Below the pieces are notes generated by a model. That model worked only from the letters and a program-made list of their open reading frames with translations. It did not search any database and had not been told where the DNA came from. From Spironucleus salmonicida (lineage: Eukaryota; Fornicata; Diplomonadida; Hexamitidae), in NCBI GenBank assembly GCA_000497125.2, contig CM035323.1:1000001-1064000 (forward strand): DNA of 64,000 bases, read 5' to 3'. How positions within the stretch are numbered: position 1 is the stretch's first letter; every line of letters starts with the position of its first letter. This document shows positions 10,729 through 22,872 of this stretch, in pieces. Both the position numbers and the translations under genes were made by a program.

Positions 10729-11775
10729 ATGTATGGGCTGTAGTTTGGAAAATACTGCTGTCTGGACTGCCGGCTGATTTGCGATCTTGGGGATGAGAAT
10801 AAACCGATCTTTCATTCAAAGGATCAAAACCAGTGCGCAATTGGTATATAAGCTTAATCTATCTACTGTGATAAATGCAACTGGTGCTATCATATGAACT
10901 ACTTCGCAGACCACCAGTGCCGGAAAAGTTATGGAAATTGCTGTTGCTGTCTAGAGGACCTCGATAACAGTAACAAGCCAAAGATAGCGCTCAAGTGTTC
11001 CCACTGTATCCACTTACATTGCTAGTAGATGATACTGGAGGGGAATGACATCAAGTGCCCTGTCTGCAGGAAGTCAATGCTCTGTGAGGAGTAGATAGAT
11101 GATTACAAATACTAGTTCTAAAAACTGCAGGATATGTACTTCTTCTATTCTAACTAGGCAGTATATGGTTGTTATGATTGCGACGAACGGTTTGAGATAT
11201 TCGAGCACCCAGTTGGGGTGTTCTGCATGTATTGTTAGACCCCAAACTGTTATCTCGTGGAAAGGCTGCATGAAAGTTTTGTGGATTTAAAGATACTTAC
11301 AGTTGAAATATGCAGGGGTAGAATGTTATTCTATTTTCATAAGCTAGAATTCAAAAATCAAATCTAGGTATATTTCGATTATATCTTGGTTATTTTTAGT
11401 GCAAATATTTACCTAAAAATAATAGTAGATGGCTAAATCATTATTCATAGAGAAGAGATTTTATTAATAACTCACATGCAGCTTAAAATTTCTAAGAAGA
11501 TATTATTGTTATATAAATATTATTTTTATTTATAACGTTAATTTTTAATTTAATCTTTACTAATTATAGCATAAATATTAAATGATTAACATGATTTTAT
11601 ATTTTATTACGTTTCAATTTTGCAATATTTGAAATTTTCTAGTAATACATAATTGATTTATATTTTTAAGAAAATACTTTACTTTTAATGTTAGCTATTT
11701 TTTGTATGCTAACCTTATAATTTTATAAATACTAATAAGAAGTAGATTATATCAATACTCTATAAAGCAGAATGA
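10729..11775 (+). pseudogene. 5'-truncated RCHY1-like gene copy
   Basis: From ATG 10729 the frame encodes the second half of an RCHY1-like protein: an F-G-K-Y-C-C-L-D-C remnant of the CHY module, P-I-F-H, a CTCHY-type C-D-K-C-x2-C run, a RING (C-C-C-C ... C-S-H-C-I-H-x-H-C ... C-P-V-C) and zinc-ribbon cysteines near 11180-11240. The CHY core is missing, and an upstream in-frame TGA (10701-10703 region) rules out a longer N-terminus. After about 11290 composition turns AT-rich and the frame runs on through low-complexity sequence to TGA 11773-11775, suggesting the original stop is lost. It is a paralogue of the gene at 6444 and probably non-functional, though a short expressed RING protein is possible. 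Confidence 0.6.
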
Positions 11776-12031
11776 TGGAGTATATTTCTAAGATCATAAG
11801 AATTTTATCTTACTTTAATCTCTCTATAATATAAAGTTTTATAAAAAATATTATATATCAGGATATTTAATATCTATTTACTTCAAGTTATAATTTAAAT
11901 TATATATTAGTATTCAGATTAGAGTTAAATATAACCGTAGTAATAAAAATAATATTTTCATATTAGTCTAACCTTTTTATAAATTAAAATATAATAGATA
12001 TTATACAATATTTCATTTAATCTTTTCAAAA

Positions 12032-12574
12032 ATGAATTTCGATGAACTTCTAACATACCACTGCTAGTTACTTAAAGATATTCCAAAATCATCAAAAATT
12101 TCCGTATTGATAAATTTATATGAGTTATCACCAGTATTATCACCAACTAAATCACTTGGAATTGGAGTGTTTCATTCAGCAGTTGAAATAGGAGGCTATG
12201 AAATAGCTTATGGGGGCACACGATGTGAAGGGACTGGAATATTTTTTGCTAAGCCATTAACAGTACCACATCCTGCTAGATTTTTTAAGCAAATTAATAT
12301 GGGTCCCAGTAAGCTTAATTGCACATAAATAGCAGATTTTTTGATTAAAAATAAAGACATTTTTAGTGGTCTTTCGTATCATATTATTTAAAAAAATTGT
12401 AACCATTTTTCTGAGTTTCTATCTAAGAAATTAAGTGGTAAAAAGCTTCCTGAATACGTAAACAGAATAGCAAAAATTGGGAGTAAAATGGGATGTTTTG
12501 GAGGAATTGGAGAAATTTTAGGGTTTGAAGAGGGGATAGGTCCGGATATTGGAAGATCAAATGATGGAATCTGA
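12032..12574 (+). CDS. PPPDE/DeSI-family deSUMOylating-type cysteine peptidase
   Basis: ATG 12032 to TGA 12572-12574 gives 180 residues, typical of DESI2-like proteins. The catalytic pair is visible: His48 in V-F-H-S-A-V-E-I and Cys123 in K-N-C-N-H-F, the papain-like circularly permuted arrangement of PPPDE peptidases. The Y-G-G motif after the first strand pair and the following K-L-x-G-K-x-L-P-x-Y-V-N-R helix also fit. The last 35 residues are Gly-rich and outside the fold. It should remove SUMO, ubiquitin or acyl modifiers in the cytosol. Substrate is not predictable. A 256-bp AT-rich gap separates it from the RCHY1-like relic. Confidence 0.85.
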
Positions 12575-13452
12575 TAAGATTCATCACACTTACTATAATA
12601 TGTTTTATCTTTTTAGGCGTACTTACAAGAATCATCGTAAAGTTAGGCTTATTCAGTAAATATCTTATAATGCAAATTACATATTACGTTGTAGTTTAAA
12701 AATGCATACTACGTAGTATCTATTTTTAATTATTAACGTTGAAAAATTAAACCAATATTTAAAAGTAAGGTAAAACCAACACAACTTATTTAGTAATAAC
12801 AATCTTAACTGATCTGGTATATTTATATAACAGCCATTTACTTATATCTTGACATGAAATAACTTCATAGATTTTATAGTAATAATGCGTTATTAATTAA
12901 TACAAATACTAAACAAAAGTGTAAAATACTTCTTACATACCTGATATAGTTACTAACATGATACTATTACTATGATTTAGTATGATTTTGTTAGTCTTCT
13001 AATGATTTTTAATTAAGTTATGTTATATATTTGTGATATCATATTTAACATATAAAAATAGTATTAAATATCATTATGTAAATAACGTTTTAAAATATTT
13101 ATTACAAATCTTAACTAAACTCTAAAGTAATTTGCCTCTATTATTATCTGATTGAGATAATATTTTCATAATAAAATAGCAGTAAATTAATCTACACTTT
13201 TAAAAAATTATAATCTTCATGAATAAAAACGAAATAATATAAATATTTAAAACAAATTAGTTATATTGATTCAATTTTTTTAGCTCACAGTGTATTATTT
13301 TATCATCTATCAGCTATCATATCATTTATACTTTAGATAACAAGTATATAATGTTTGTATAAAAAGATCTATTGATAAAATCAAACTTATATTTATTAAC
13401 TATATAAAGATATAATAACTTTATATACACTTCACTATCCATTCCATTAGAA
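12575..13452. other. AT-rich intergenic region
   Basis: About 880 bp between the DeSI gene and the FKBP gene. No sustained frame, RNA gene or repeat is seen. The end should contain the FKBP promoter. Confidence 0.5.
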
Positions 13453-14385
13453 ATGCCTTGTGATCATGATTGTAAATGTGAACCTATAGAAGAAGATTAC
13501 TGCTAGGAACAATTTGAAGAATTTTCAGAAGAGACACCTGATGTTTATTCTTAGAAATAAATCATTGGTTTATCTATTGATTCTAATAACTCAAGATTTG
13601 GTGTCCCAGGGTAAGTAAACTTCCGTATCACAAATGTAGCATTAGCACTTACCAATGAATAGCAATGCAAGCATATCATAAGTGTTTCTTATGGAGAATT
13701 TAATGAAAAGTATGTCATTGCAAGATTATTACCGGGTGTAGTCGAAAGCTTAAGCATTGATATTTTAATACCTGCTTCTTTAGTAGAATAATAAATATCT
13801 TTAAGTGTAGAGGGTGGAGACTGTGGTGCAGTTGATGTTGTAGGTATCTTAGAATATGTGAAAAATGAGCCTACACATGAATAATAAAACGAGATTGTGA
13901 ATGATTTCATGGAATCATCTTCAGAGTCCGAATAACCAGTAATCAAAACACTTTAATAATAAAGAGATGAAATGCTTAAAGAGAAGCTATAAAAAGCTGC
14001 AGAAAAGGAAATTTAAAAGGCAAAAGAGATGAAAAATTAAATTCCTGAATTTAGAAACTTTAAATAATTGCAAATGCGTGATGACATTACTGGAAGAGGC
14101 AAAGAATGTAAAGTTGGAAACAAAGTTATGATGAAATATGAATTACGACTTACCAATGAGAAAGGTAAAGTTTTAGATTCTACAAAGGGAAACTAAAAAT
14201 TCAAGTTTACTGTTGGTAGAGGTGAAGTCATTAAAGGATGGGATTTAGGTATTCCAGGAATGAAAGAAGGTGGAAAACGTACTATAATTGTACCTCCCCA
14301 TTTAGGATATGGCGGTTAACAAACTGGTCCAATTCCTGCTAACTCTATTTTATATTTCTCAGTAGAACTTGTTTAAGTGATATGA
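13453..14385 (+). CDS. Nuclear-type FKBP peptidyl-prolyl isomerase (nucleoplasmin-like N-domain)
   Basis: ATG 13453 to TGA 14383-14385 encodes 310 residues. The layout matches insect FKBP39/46 and fungal FPR3/4 proteins: an N-terminal beta-rich nucleoplasmin-like domain (about 30-125, with S-V-E-G-G-D-C-G), an acidic and then Lys/Gln/Glu-rich linker (about 130-200), and a C-terminal FKBP domain (about 205-310). The FKBP core shows [28 protein letters not shown] and I-P-A-N-S-I-L-Y-F. Those include the pocket Trp and Tyr, so isomerase activity is likely. Family members act as histone chaperones and prolyl isomerases in nucleus and nucleolus. Many in-frame TAA/TAG codons are present. Confidence 0.9.
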
Positions 14386-14732
14386 AATTTTATTAATTGA
14401 TTTATTTTTCACTTGTATAATATTATTAAAATAAACTACTATAATAACTGATTGAGAATTTTTATTATTGATTATTTATATACCACTAAAAACATTAACC
14501 ATTTTAGTTCTTTATCGAAGTTAGTTGGGTAAATATTATTATGCTGAAATTATCATTTAAAATACGATATAGGAGTTAGCATCAAAATATTGCAAGAGAA
14601 TAGTAAATTATTCTTAGACAGTAACGATTTACGATTAATTTATACTAAAAATAGAAAATATTATTACAACTATAAAATCAATAACCTACTAAATTAAAAT
14701 ATAAATGATTAAATCGAATAATAAAAATAAAT

Positions 14733-15419
14733 TCATTCCATTCTCTAAAGTAAAATAGCTTAAATAGGATAAAGATTCTTTGGCCATGTATCTGGTATTT
14801 CACTTTCCTTTATGATAAATCCTGCTTGTTTAACAATATCTTCAAAAAGATGGAAGTTTCTTAAAATATTTGCATCTGTTGAATCGAACATGAAACCTTA
14901 TGTGCATAAATTGTCTTTAATTACTATATATTTTGTCATTTTTGCAAAATTTTTGAACATTTATAGCAAATCTTGATCAGTTAGATGCCCTATTACCCAT
15001 TAGATCCAGATTAGATCATATGTTTAATCAATTAGAAACAATTATGCTTCTTAAATATATTTTTATCTAGTACATTTCTAAATGACTGAATATTATTAAT
15101 TGTTTTCGACTGTATCCACACTTATGAATATCTTACTTAAAACATGTTCTGTTACTCTGCCAATCCCAGCACCAACATCTAAACATAGGTTAGCTACTAT
15201 ATCATAATGTTAGAGAATATTTTTAAGATACTTTACACTCCATTGTGTCTCAGGTTCATGTACATATGATAATCCTCCTAACATTCCATCAATTGTAGGG
15301 GAAACGTTACATTGGTAGTGATTTTTTGAAATATTGTAATACTATTAGCTATTTTTCATTTTTTCAACAATTAATTCATAAGATACTTCTTGGTTAGATG
15401 GTATTTGAAGACCTTTCAT
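14733..15419 (-). CDS. NTMT1: Protein N-terminal (Xaa-Pro-Lys) methyltransferase, NTMT1/METTL11 family
   Basis: ATG 15419-15417 to TGA 14735-14733 encodes 228 residues, the family's size. The SAM site L-D-V-G-A-G-I-G-R-V-T lies at residues 80-90. The diagnostic I-W-I-Q-W-V-I-G-H-L motif at about 137-146 is complete, followed by a V-I-K-D-N strand-turn and the G-F-M-F-D helix of NTMT1. The enzyme methylates the alpha-amino group of proteins that start X-P-K after Met removal (histone variants, RCC1, ribosomal proteins). The Gln in I-W-I-Q-W is encoded by TAA, direct evidence for the code used here. It is divergent from the giant gene at 16039. The start is the first in-frame Met of the conserved region. 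Confidence 0.92.
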
Positions 15420-16038
15420 CCATAATAATTAATTCTAATATTACATTTATTAGATAGTAAATATTATTCAATTATATATATATTTACTTTAAATCAGAAT
15501 GTCCTTCATTCAATTGAGTAAAGATACGCTTTTTTAATGCACATATATTTATAAATAGAAAGAGTATTTTTGTTTACTATAATTCTAAAATACTGATCTA
15601 ATAGTTTTTAAGGATAAATAGTCATCTATACTATTGATTAAAGATATTAAAATGCAATAGATTACTAAAACTGATTAAATATAATTATCATCATAACTTT
15701 CTATTCAATTCGAATCTTACACATAAAAACTATAATTTATATAATTACTACTTTTTGCTTAAAATTAGTATTAAATTACTAAATCATAAAAATCAATACA
15801 TTGTAAAGATTTGGTTACATCTGAATCACTTAAGCTAGGTTTTCTATTCAACATATTGCCATTTATTCAAATAAAAGAGGAATTATATTTTTTAAATTTA
15901 GCTAGCTAGATTCATATATTTATAAACCAAGATTAATAAATTGTAAAATTTGCAGATAACCTTTCTTATGGGATAAATATTATAAAATTTGAAACAATTG
16001 AACTTCTACTATCAGTTATTCAATAAATAACTGAGAAT
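15420..16038. other. AT-rich divergent intergenic region
   Basis: About 620 bp between NTMT1 and the 1769-residue gene, transcribed away from each other. The downstream frame stays open here but has no ATG until 16039. No other feature is seen. Confidence 0.45.
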
Positions 16039-19000
16039 ATGGCAAAAATAAATATTTAAGTAACAGTGGAGAATTTTAAGCTTAATCATCATATTTAAAA
16101 TACAAATATATTTGATTGTTTGATAATTAAATATTTGAAGAAGCATCCTACTGATACTTATTTCAATTAGTTTCAGTTTATTGGCTAAAAATCTTAGATT
16201 AAAATATAATGCACAGATAATTTTTTAATTTTATTTTAATTATCTTAAAGTATAGGCTTAATAAATATTAACAATATTATATAGGTGTATTATTTACAAT
16301 AAACATAATTTATTATATAGTTATAATAAGGTTAGCTTATATTTTTAGAGTCAACTAATGTATAAACTATTATTGATTATATATTATTTTACAAGGATTC
16401 ACATCATTTAAATCTTATATAATTTTATTCACTATAAGATAAATTTAATGTTAATTGTAAGCATTTAGATGTTCTAAACTTCCAGATATATTTTAAAAAA
16501 TATTTTGAAATACTAATTTATTTTAAGGCTAATAATATTGATTTCAGATTAACTAAATCTTTAGATAAATAGTTTGATATAACGTAAGATTTAACTGTTT
16601 CCAACCAAGCTTTATCAGAGTATGATTACTTTTTAGTTGATTGCATTTCATTATTATCAGCAAATTAAACATACTTTAATAATTTTATTAAACATCAAGA
16701 TATTTTAATTTAGTATTTATTAAAATTTAGTTGTAATAACAAATTCATGTCAGGATTTTATTTATTAAGATTATTGTACCATATTTTATATGGACGTAAT
16801 TGCAATTAAAAATCTATTGCTAATTATACGTTATTGTATGTACAAAACGAGTAGAGTCAATTATTGTAATTTTTTGATAGTATCCCATCATAAATTTAAA
16901 AATTTTATATATAATTTATTGAGTAAGCAAATTTTGATAACATTTTAATTTAAAGTAGTCTTTTCATCATTAATTCCGAATATATGGTAAGATACAAACA
17001 TAATTAACAATTAGATGAATTTTTAGGAACCTTATTTTAGATATTTAAAGATAAATATGTTATTTAAATTGAAAACTTAAATAAGCTATTAATCTTTCAA
17101 ATTTTGTCTATTAATTATTCATAGAAACATATTTTATCCTAACATTATAGGTTATATGATATTAGTTAATTTATTAAATTAATTACATATTATCTAGACT
17201 TAGACAATAATTCTGCAGGTTTTTAAATAATTACGCTTTACTTATCAACATTAATGGTGCATCTAGTATTCATATAAGATATTATAAATTATATTTTTCC
17301 TTTTCAAATTGCATTTAATATTTAAAATTTTGTTCAATTTTAACACGATATATCTTATTTTCCTAAGTTTTGCAAATTATATTTTGAAAATATTAATCAC
17401 GGCTGTATTTTTTGGAACGATAAAATACGTTAAAAAACAAAAGATTACTTACTACTTATTATTAATAATCAAACAACTCGTTCAAAGAGGCTTAAAACGC
17501 TAGTATAAATGCTCAAAAATAATATTATTGATAATGAATTTAATATTCCTTTCTAAGACCATAATATGTAAATTGGTGGTATGTTATTGTCATCTTCTAT
17601 GATTGATAACTAATTAATTTAGTAGTATGTTGACCATAATTTAATGCAAATTGATAATAGTTTCTTACAATAATTTAATAGTTATTATTTATCGGTGTAT
17701 TAGAATAATCCACTTTAAGAATTTGTACTAGATTAGCTTTTTGTAAAGTACTTAAATGAACCAGATATTATTAACAGATTGAGCATACTGTTTGCTTTTC
17801 TTATTATCTAGTTATAAAATTAATACAAATTTAGTTTATTTTAATCATTTACAAATACATTAATAAGTAATTGTTAACAAAACTTGTTTAATGATGTATT
17901 TATGTAATTGATAATTCTTAATTGTAGCAAATAATTAGGATAAGACTAGTTTTTTAACAATATTATAGACTCATCTTTATATGATATCATTATTAATTAT
18001 TTATTAGAATTTTTACTTAGTAATTAGCAAATTATTAATTAAAACATACCAATTATAGTTACAACAAGACATTTAATTCTTATATTCAGTAAAATACTTT
18101 ACTATTTTTCATTTTATGATATTTTTTTGTTTGATTAAACCAATAAAAGAATTGAAATGGGTTATATTATCTGTTATCTATTAATTATTTCATAATATGA
18201 TGATTCTTCAGAGTTAATCAATATTTATGTAGAAATATTCCATAGTTTTTATAAAGAAGATATTTTACAATGCCCTTAATTATTTATAGCTATTTTATTT
18301 TTAACTAACTCCAATAAATCTATAAATCTGTTAAAAGTAATGTAATCAAAAGTCCCATAAATTTTATCATTTTTACCTAAAGCAATTTATAATTTGTATA
18401 TTAATCTATAAACTTCAACCATATAGCTTATTTTAGAATAAGATTATTTCATTAGTACATTTTGCGCTTGGTCTTAGTTCTTTAAATAATAATTGAAAGA
18501 TTAAATTGATATTAATATTGCAGAAATTAAATCCCAATTAGAGTTAAACTCTTAGTATAGTGTATTATCATTATAGTAATTGTAGCAAATATGCTATGAT
18601 ATATCAATATAATTTTAGTTTCCTTTTGAGAATTCGTGTATTTATAGCTACGACTAATAGATATACTTCTAACAATATAATTAAAATTCTGACAGTAGTA
18701 TTTATGACTAATTATATTATTTTAACTTTCTATCAACAGAGTATGATTTGATAGCAATTATAAATAATTTAGCAGAGAGCCAGGCAACTTATTTAAGCGA
18801 TATAATTATTTTACTAAATTTACTGCATTCTAAATTAGAATTATATAATGAATTTATTTAATCTGACATTTTATTAATCTCAGCTATTTGTATTTTAAAA
18901 AATATTCAACTGGTTCAAAATACAATTGATAATTATTTTGATAATTAAATTCCATTTATCGACGGTATATTTTTATAATTTATCTCATTTTTAGATAGTA

Positions 19001-21348
19001 ATATTAAAATATTCAACATTAATACTTTTAAATAACAGTTAAAGGTTGATAATAACTAATAATATATTAGCCTTAAGTAACATATTTAGCTTGTTGTTTA
19101 AAATCTTAAATTCGTATTTATCAACTTAGATATATCTAACACGAGTACTAACGATTAATTTCAATTATCCACCCTTATTATTAATGAACTAACAAATTAC
19201 GAAATTCTTCGTGATGAAGTATAAGTTGACTTTTTATTGAATTTCTATTTCAAAAACTATTCAAAACTCGCAGTAGAAGATCATATTTAACTTTAGAAAT
19301 ATCTTACTAAAATTTTTAACTCTCAGAAACTTAAAAATATTTCTCCCATGATCCTTATTCTTTTACTAATTTTCTATTTTGATGCCCAAGAAATAGCAAT
19401 GAAGTTCATAAAATTAATAATAGGTGAATTTAGAATCATAGAGTAGATTACATTATAGTTGTCAATATTCGGACAATTTTTAATTAATTAAGATATCAGT
19501 AGTCTATAAAGGCTCTAGATGGTCGAAATTTTTACAGAAAAATTTACAGTCACTACAGATGATAAATAGCAGATATTAAAGTAGTTAAAAGATATTAGGG
19601 AAAATACTGATTTGAACAGTGTTAAAATTGGATTTGTAGGATGCCCTTATGACGTTGAATCATACTAAGTAACTAATATGATCAACATTGTGAAAACAGA
19701 ATTATAGATATCTAAATCATTCGATGGTAATTATAGCAAACAACTCCACGGGAAATCTAATTTGCGTGAAATAACAAGATCATTAATTGATTATATAATC
19801 CAAACTGAGTTTTATAGCAATGATAGCAGCAAAATAAGTAGTTGTTAAAAAATAGTAAGAAGCTTTATTCTCATTTATATTCATGCTTGTATATAAGATG
19901 AGGTTAACACTGATATTCATACGAATATTGTATTTAAGAACCATATTTTGACGTTAGCATAAGATTTTCATATCATATAAAATGTATTAGAGTATTAATA
20001 TAATTTTATTGTTTACTCTTTTATAGTTAAATTTGATTGGATGAGTATATCTAAATAAGATATTTTTAGCAGAGTCGTATAGAATACAGTGTAAATTATC
20101 TATGATGACTTATATAGTACCCTTTAATTATAGAAAATACTGATTCAATTGATTTGTCAGAATACCGCATATGATAACGTGGAAACAGGGTTAATTATTG
20201 TATTATTTTCGTTATTATAGTTTGATAGTAAGTATGAAAAATCTATTATAATTATATAAAATATACTTATACAGAGATATAATTATAGTACTTATTTATA
20301 AAAAATATTCCCGCTACCATTATTTGATTTACTAAAAATTTAGCCTACATTACTTATAACTACTCAGATTAATAATTCGTATATAATTTGGAATAATAAT
20401 TGTTATTAAGACTATAATTAAAATATTTGTCATTATTACTTTAATGGTCATTAAATTGGTAATTTTTACGATTTAACTGGTATTCATTTGTAATTGTTTT
20501 AAGACAAAGAACTAATTAATAATATTATTTTACAAAATTATATTTAAGATAGTAATAGTACTTCAATACAAATCAATGACTAAAAAAGTTTTTATAAACA
20601 ATTCTTATCTAACTTCTAATTTTTTTTAGAAACATAAAATATTATATAAATATTTAAATATCTAGAATTTTTATAAATTTCTCTTACTAATATTACTAAT
20701 ATCTCATATTTATTAATATAGGATGACTTTAATTTCTTTATTTACTCTCTTTTAACTGATACTTTCTTAATAGCAATAGTTATAAATAATGATACATATA
20801 AAGATAAATTTTAAGATCTTCTAAACGCTATAACGTATAATATTTCATAGTATAATCATATTATTAATAATGACTATGGGATCATGCTTCTAAAATAGTT
20901 ATTATTATTTATATATGACCCCAGTCTGACAATGCTGTCTCTTATCTAATGTTTTTATGATATTATATGTAATTTGGTCTTATTCACATCAACATTATTT
21001 AAAAATTATGATGTTCGTTTGTAAATAACAAGATTTGTAGTCTAAGATCAGGTTTATGGAATGGATATATTTTCATTTTATATTTGTAAAATTGATGGTA
21101 ACTAAATGTTAAAATAAGTATGTTATTATTGTATAAAATTATTATGCTCCCAGTCTAAAGAGGTAGAAGAAATAGTTTTATAATATTGTACAAATAAATA
21201 ATAGTTATTAGAAATATCAACATTGCCATTTATTTTTTAACAAGTACCGATTTCTATTGAGTAATCAACTACTTAATTTTAGAATGAATTCTTTATTGAT
21301 ATTGAAAAAAATAGCTGGCAAGATATCTTTAATAACATTATTGATTGA
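16039..21348 (+). CDS. Giant Asn/Gln/Ile-rich protein, 1769 aa, RME-8-like IWN motifs (tentative)
   Basis: One frame runs from ATG 16039 to TGA 21346-21348 without a TGA over 5.3 kb, impossible by chance at this composition, so the gene is real. The 1769-residue product is rich in Asn, Gln, Ile, Leu and Tyr, with long alternating helices that suggest an alpha-solenoid. Two C/I-[FI]-I/F-W-N segments occur, W459-N460 (with K-I-R-Q-K-T after it) and W1451-N1452. They resemble the IWN repeats of RME-8/DNAJC13 endosomal proteins, but I find no J-domain HPD between them, so that assignment is weak. No signal peptide or clear TM segment is seen. It ends 2 bp from the convergent small gene at 21351. 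It is a large scaffold of unknown function otherwise. Confidence 0.6.
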
Positions 21349-21350
21349 CT

Positions 21351-21608
21351 TCACTCACTAGTTTTATTTGTCTCATCTGTGTCACCCTCAATCAGTAGCT
21401 TTAGATTACTGTTTACATAGCACCATTTTTTTATTCGTTCAGCATTATATTATGATTTAAATGAAACTAACTCGAATACTTCTGGATGTAACAAACTGTA
21501 TTCATATAATGACTGAGCGAGTAGCTTTGGTTTTGAAATACTCCTTAAACTATAATAATATTTTAAAAATTCTCTCGCCTCATCTTAGACTATTAAAGGT
21601 AAACGCAT
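21351..21608 (-). CDS. Small hypothetical protein, 85 aa
   Basis: ATG 21608-21606 to TGA 21353-21351 encodes 85 residues. Composition is less AT-rich than its surroundings and the protein is well mixed and helical (A-R-E-F-L-K-Y-Y-Y, then L-H-P-E-V-F-E-L), which favours a real gene. It ends 2 bp from the stop of the giant gene. I recognise no family. It could be the remnant of a longer protein, since no promoter-proximal extension with ATG is present. Confidence 0.45.
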
Positions 21609-22872
21609 TCTAACAAGGTTCGCAGTGATGCAATTTTTATTAATTTAAATTATATAAAAGCTGTATCTACATAAATCTTCTACTTTATGTGCATTTCAAT
21701 TCTATATTAATATGAATATAATGGCTATTTATACAGATTTTATCTAAAAATTAGAGAATATATATAATAAAATTATTATTGTTTTAACAGAATCTCTTTT
21801 AATTATATGGAATTTACTATTAAATTCATGGAAATAATTTAACACTGAAATCTTTACTATATTAATAATACTTTATATGTATGAATGTCTTTATTTATGT
21901 AAGAATTATTTAAAAAGTTAATTAGTAAATGAGTAATAATAAAATACAAAAATTAGCTTTATTAGATTTAATTTTTTACTATAAATGATAATTATGAAAT
22001 AAAGATAAGTCAGATTTATTTCGATTATTGTATCTAATTTAATGAATATATTGTTAAAGTAATGAATAAGGTATTATAATTTCCATTTATCATTTATTGG
22101 CTTAGACATTTCTCATGGATAATTTTATTTAAAAAATAGAAATATAGATAAAAACCTGATATGATTATATAAATATTCTATTATATAAATAATTATTAAT
22201 CATAAAATAAATAATTCAAAAGTTTAAATAGTTAAGACTGTATCAATATTTAGTTTATTTGATTATATATTAATAAACTTTATAGAAAATATCACTTTCT
22301 AAATAACTAAAGCTATATGACAAATATTTAGATATAGAAAATTATTGCAAAAATGCTGATACGTACAAAATTTTAGAAGAAAACCCTTGTTTATTAATAA
22401 TAGGAAATTTCTTTCTCTATCATATAGTAAAACTATATAAGACCATAAACATCTCTTCCTAACTTGTTAGCATCTAACATATTTCCTAAAGGAATAATTA
22501 ATTTAACAAGTGAAACAAGAATATTAACATCAACTTAGACTCACAGAAGCCAACAAAACTAAAGTAAAGTATACAATGGTAGAAGGATTGGATATATACG
22601 GTAAATAATATAAAGCATTTTCAATAGTAAATATATAAAACTTCTTGAATGTAGACCTTCGACTAAATTATCGAAGTTAAATGGAAATTATAAAGTTGAT
22701 TTTATTAAATTCTACTAAGTTATCGATCATAATAAAAAAAGCAGTAATGGAATCCTTAGACTCGTACAACCAGTAAATTATATTTCGATTATTTAAAGAT
22801 TAGAGTCATAATTGTTCTGTAACAAATAATAATGTGAAAAAATAGATGGATGAATTTGAATAAATAAACTAT
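21609..22872. other. AT-rich intergenic region
   Basis: About 1.26 kb with frequent TGA in all frames and no recognisable gene, RNA or repeat. It lies between the start of the 85-residue ORF and the end of the OSCA-like gene. Confidence 0.5.

Noticed and set aside
18560-18751. 63-aa plus ORF inside the giant gene
   Set aside because: It is out of frame with the continuous 1769-residue frame and has no features.
16039-21348. HPD J-domain motif: K-K-H-P-T-D-T near residue 35
   Set aside because: It is not HPD and lacks the surrounding helices of a J domain.
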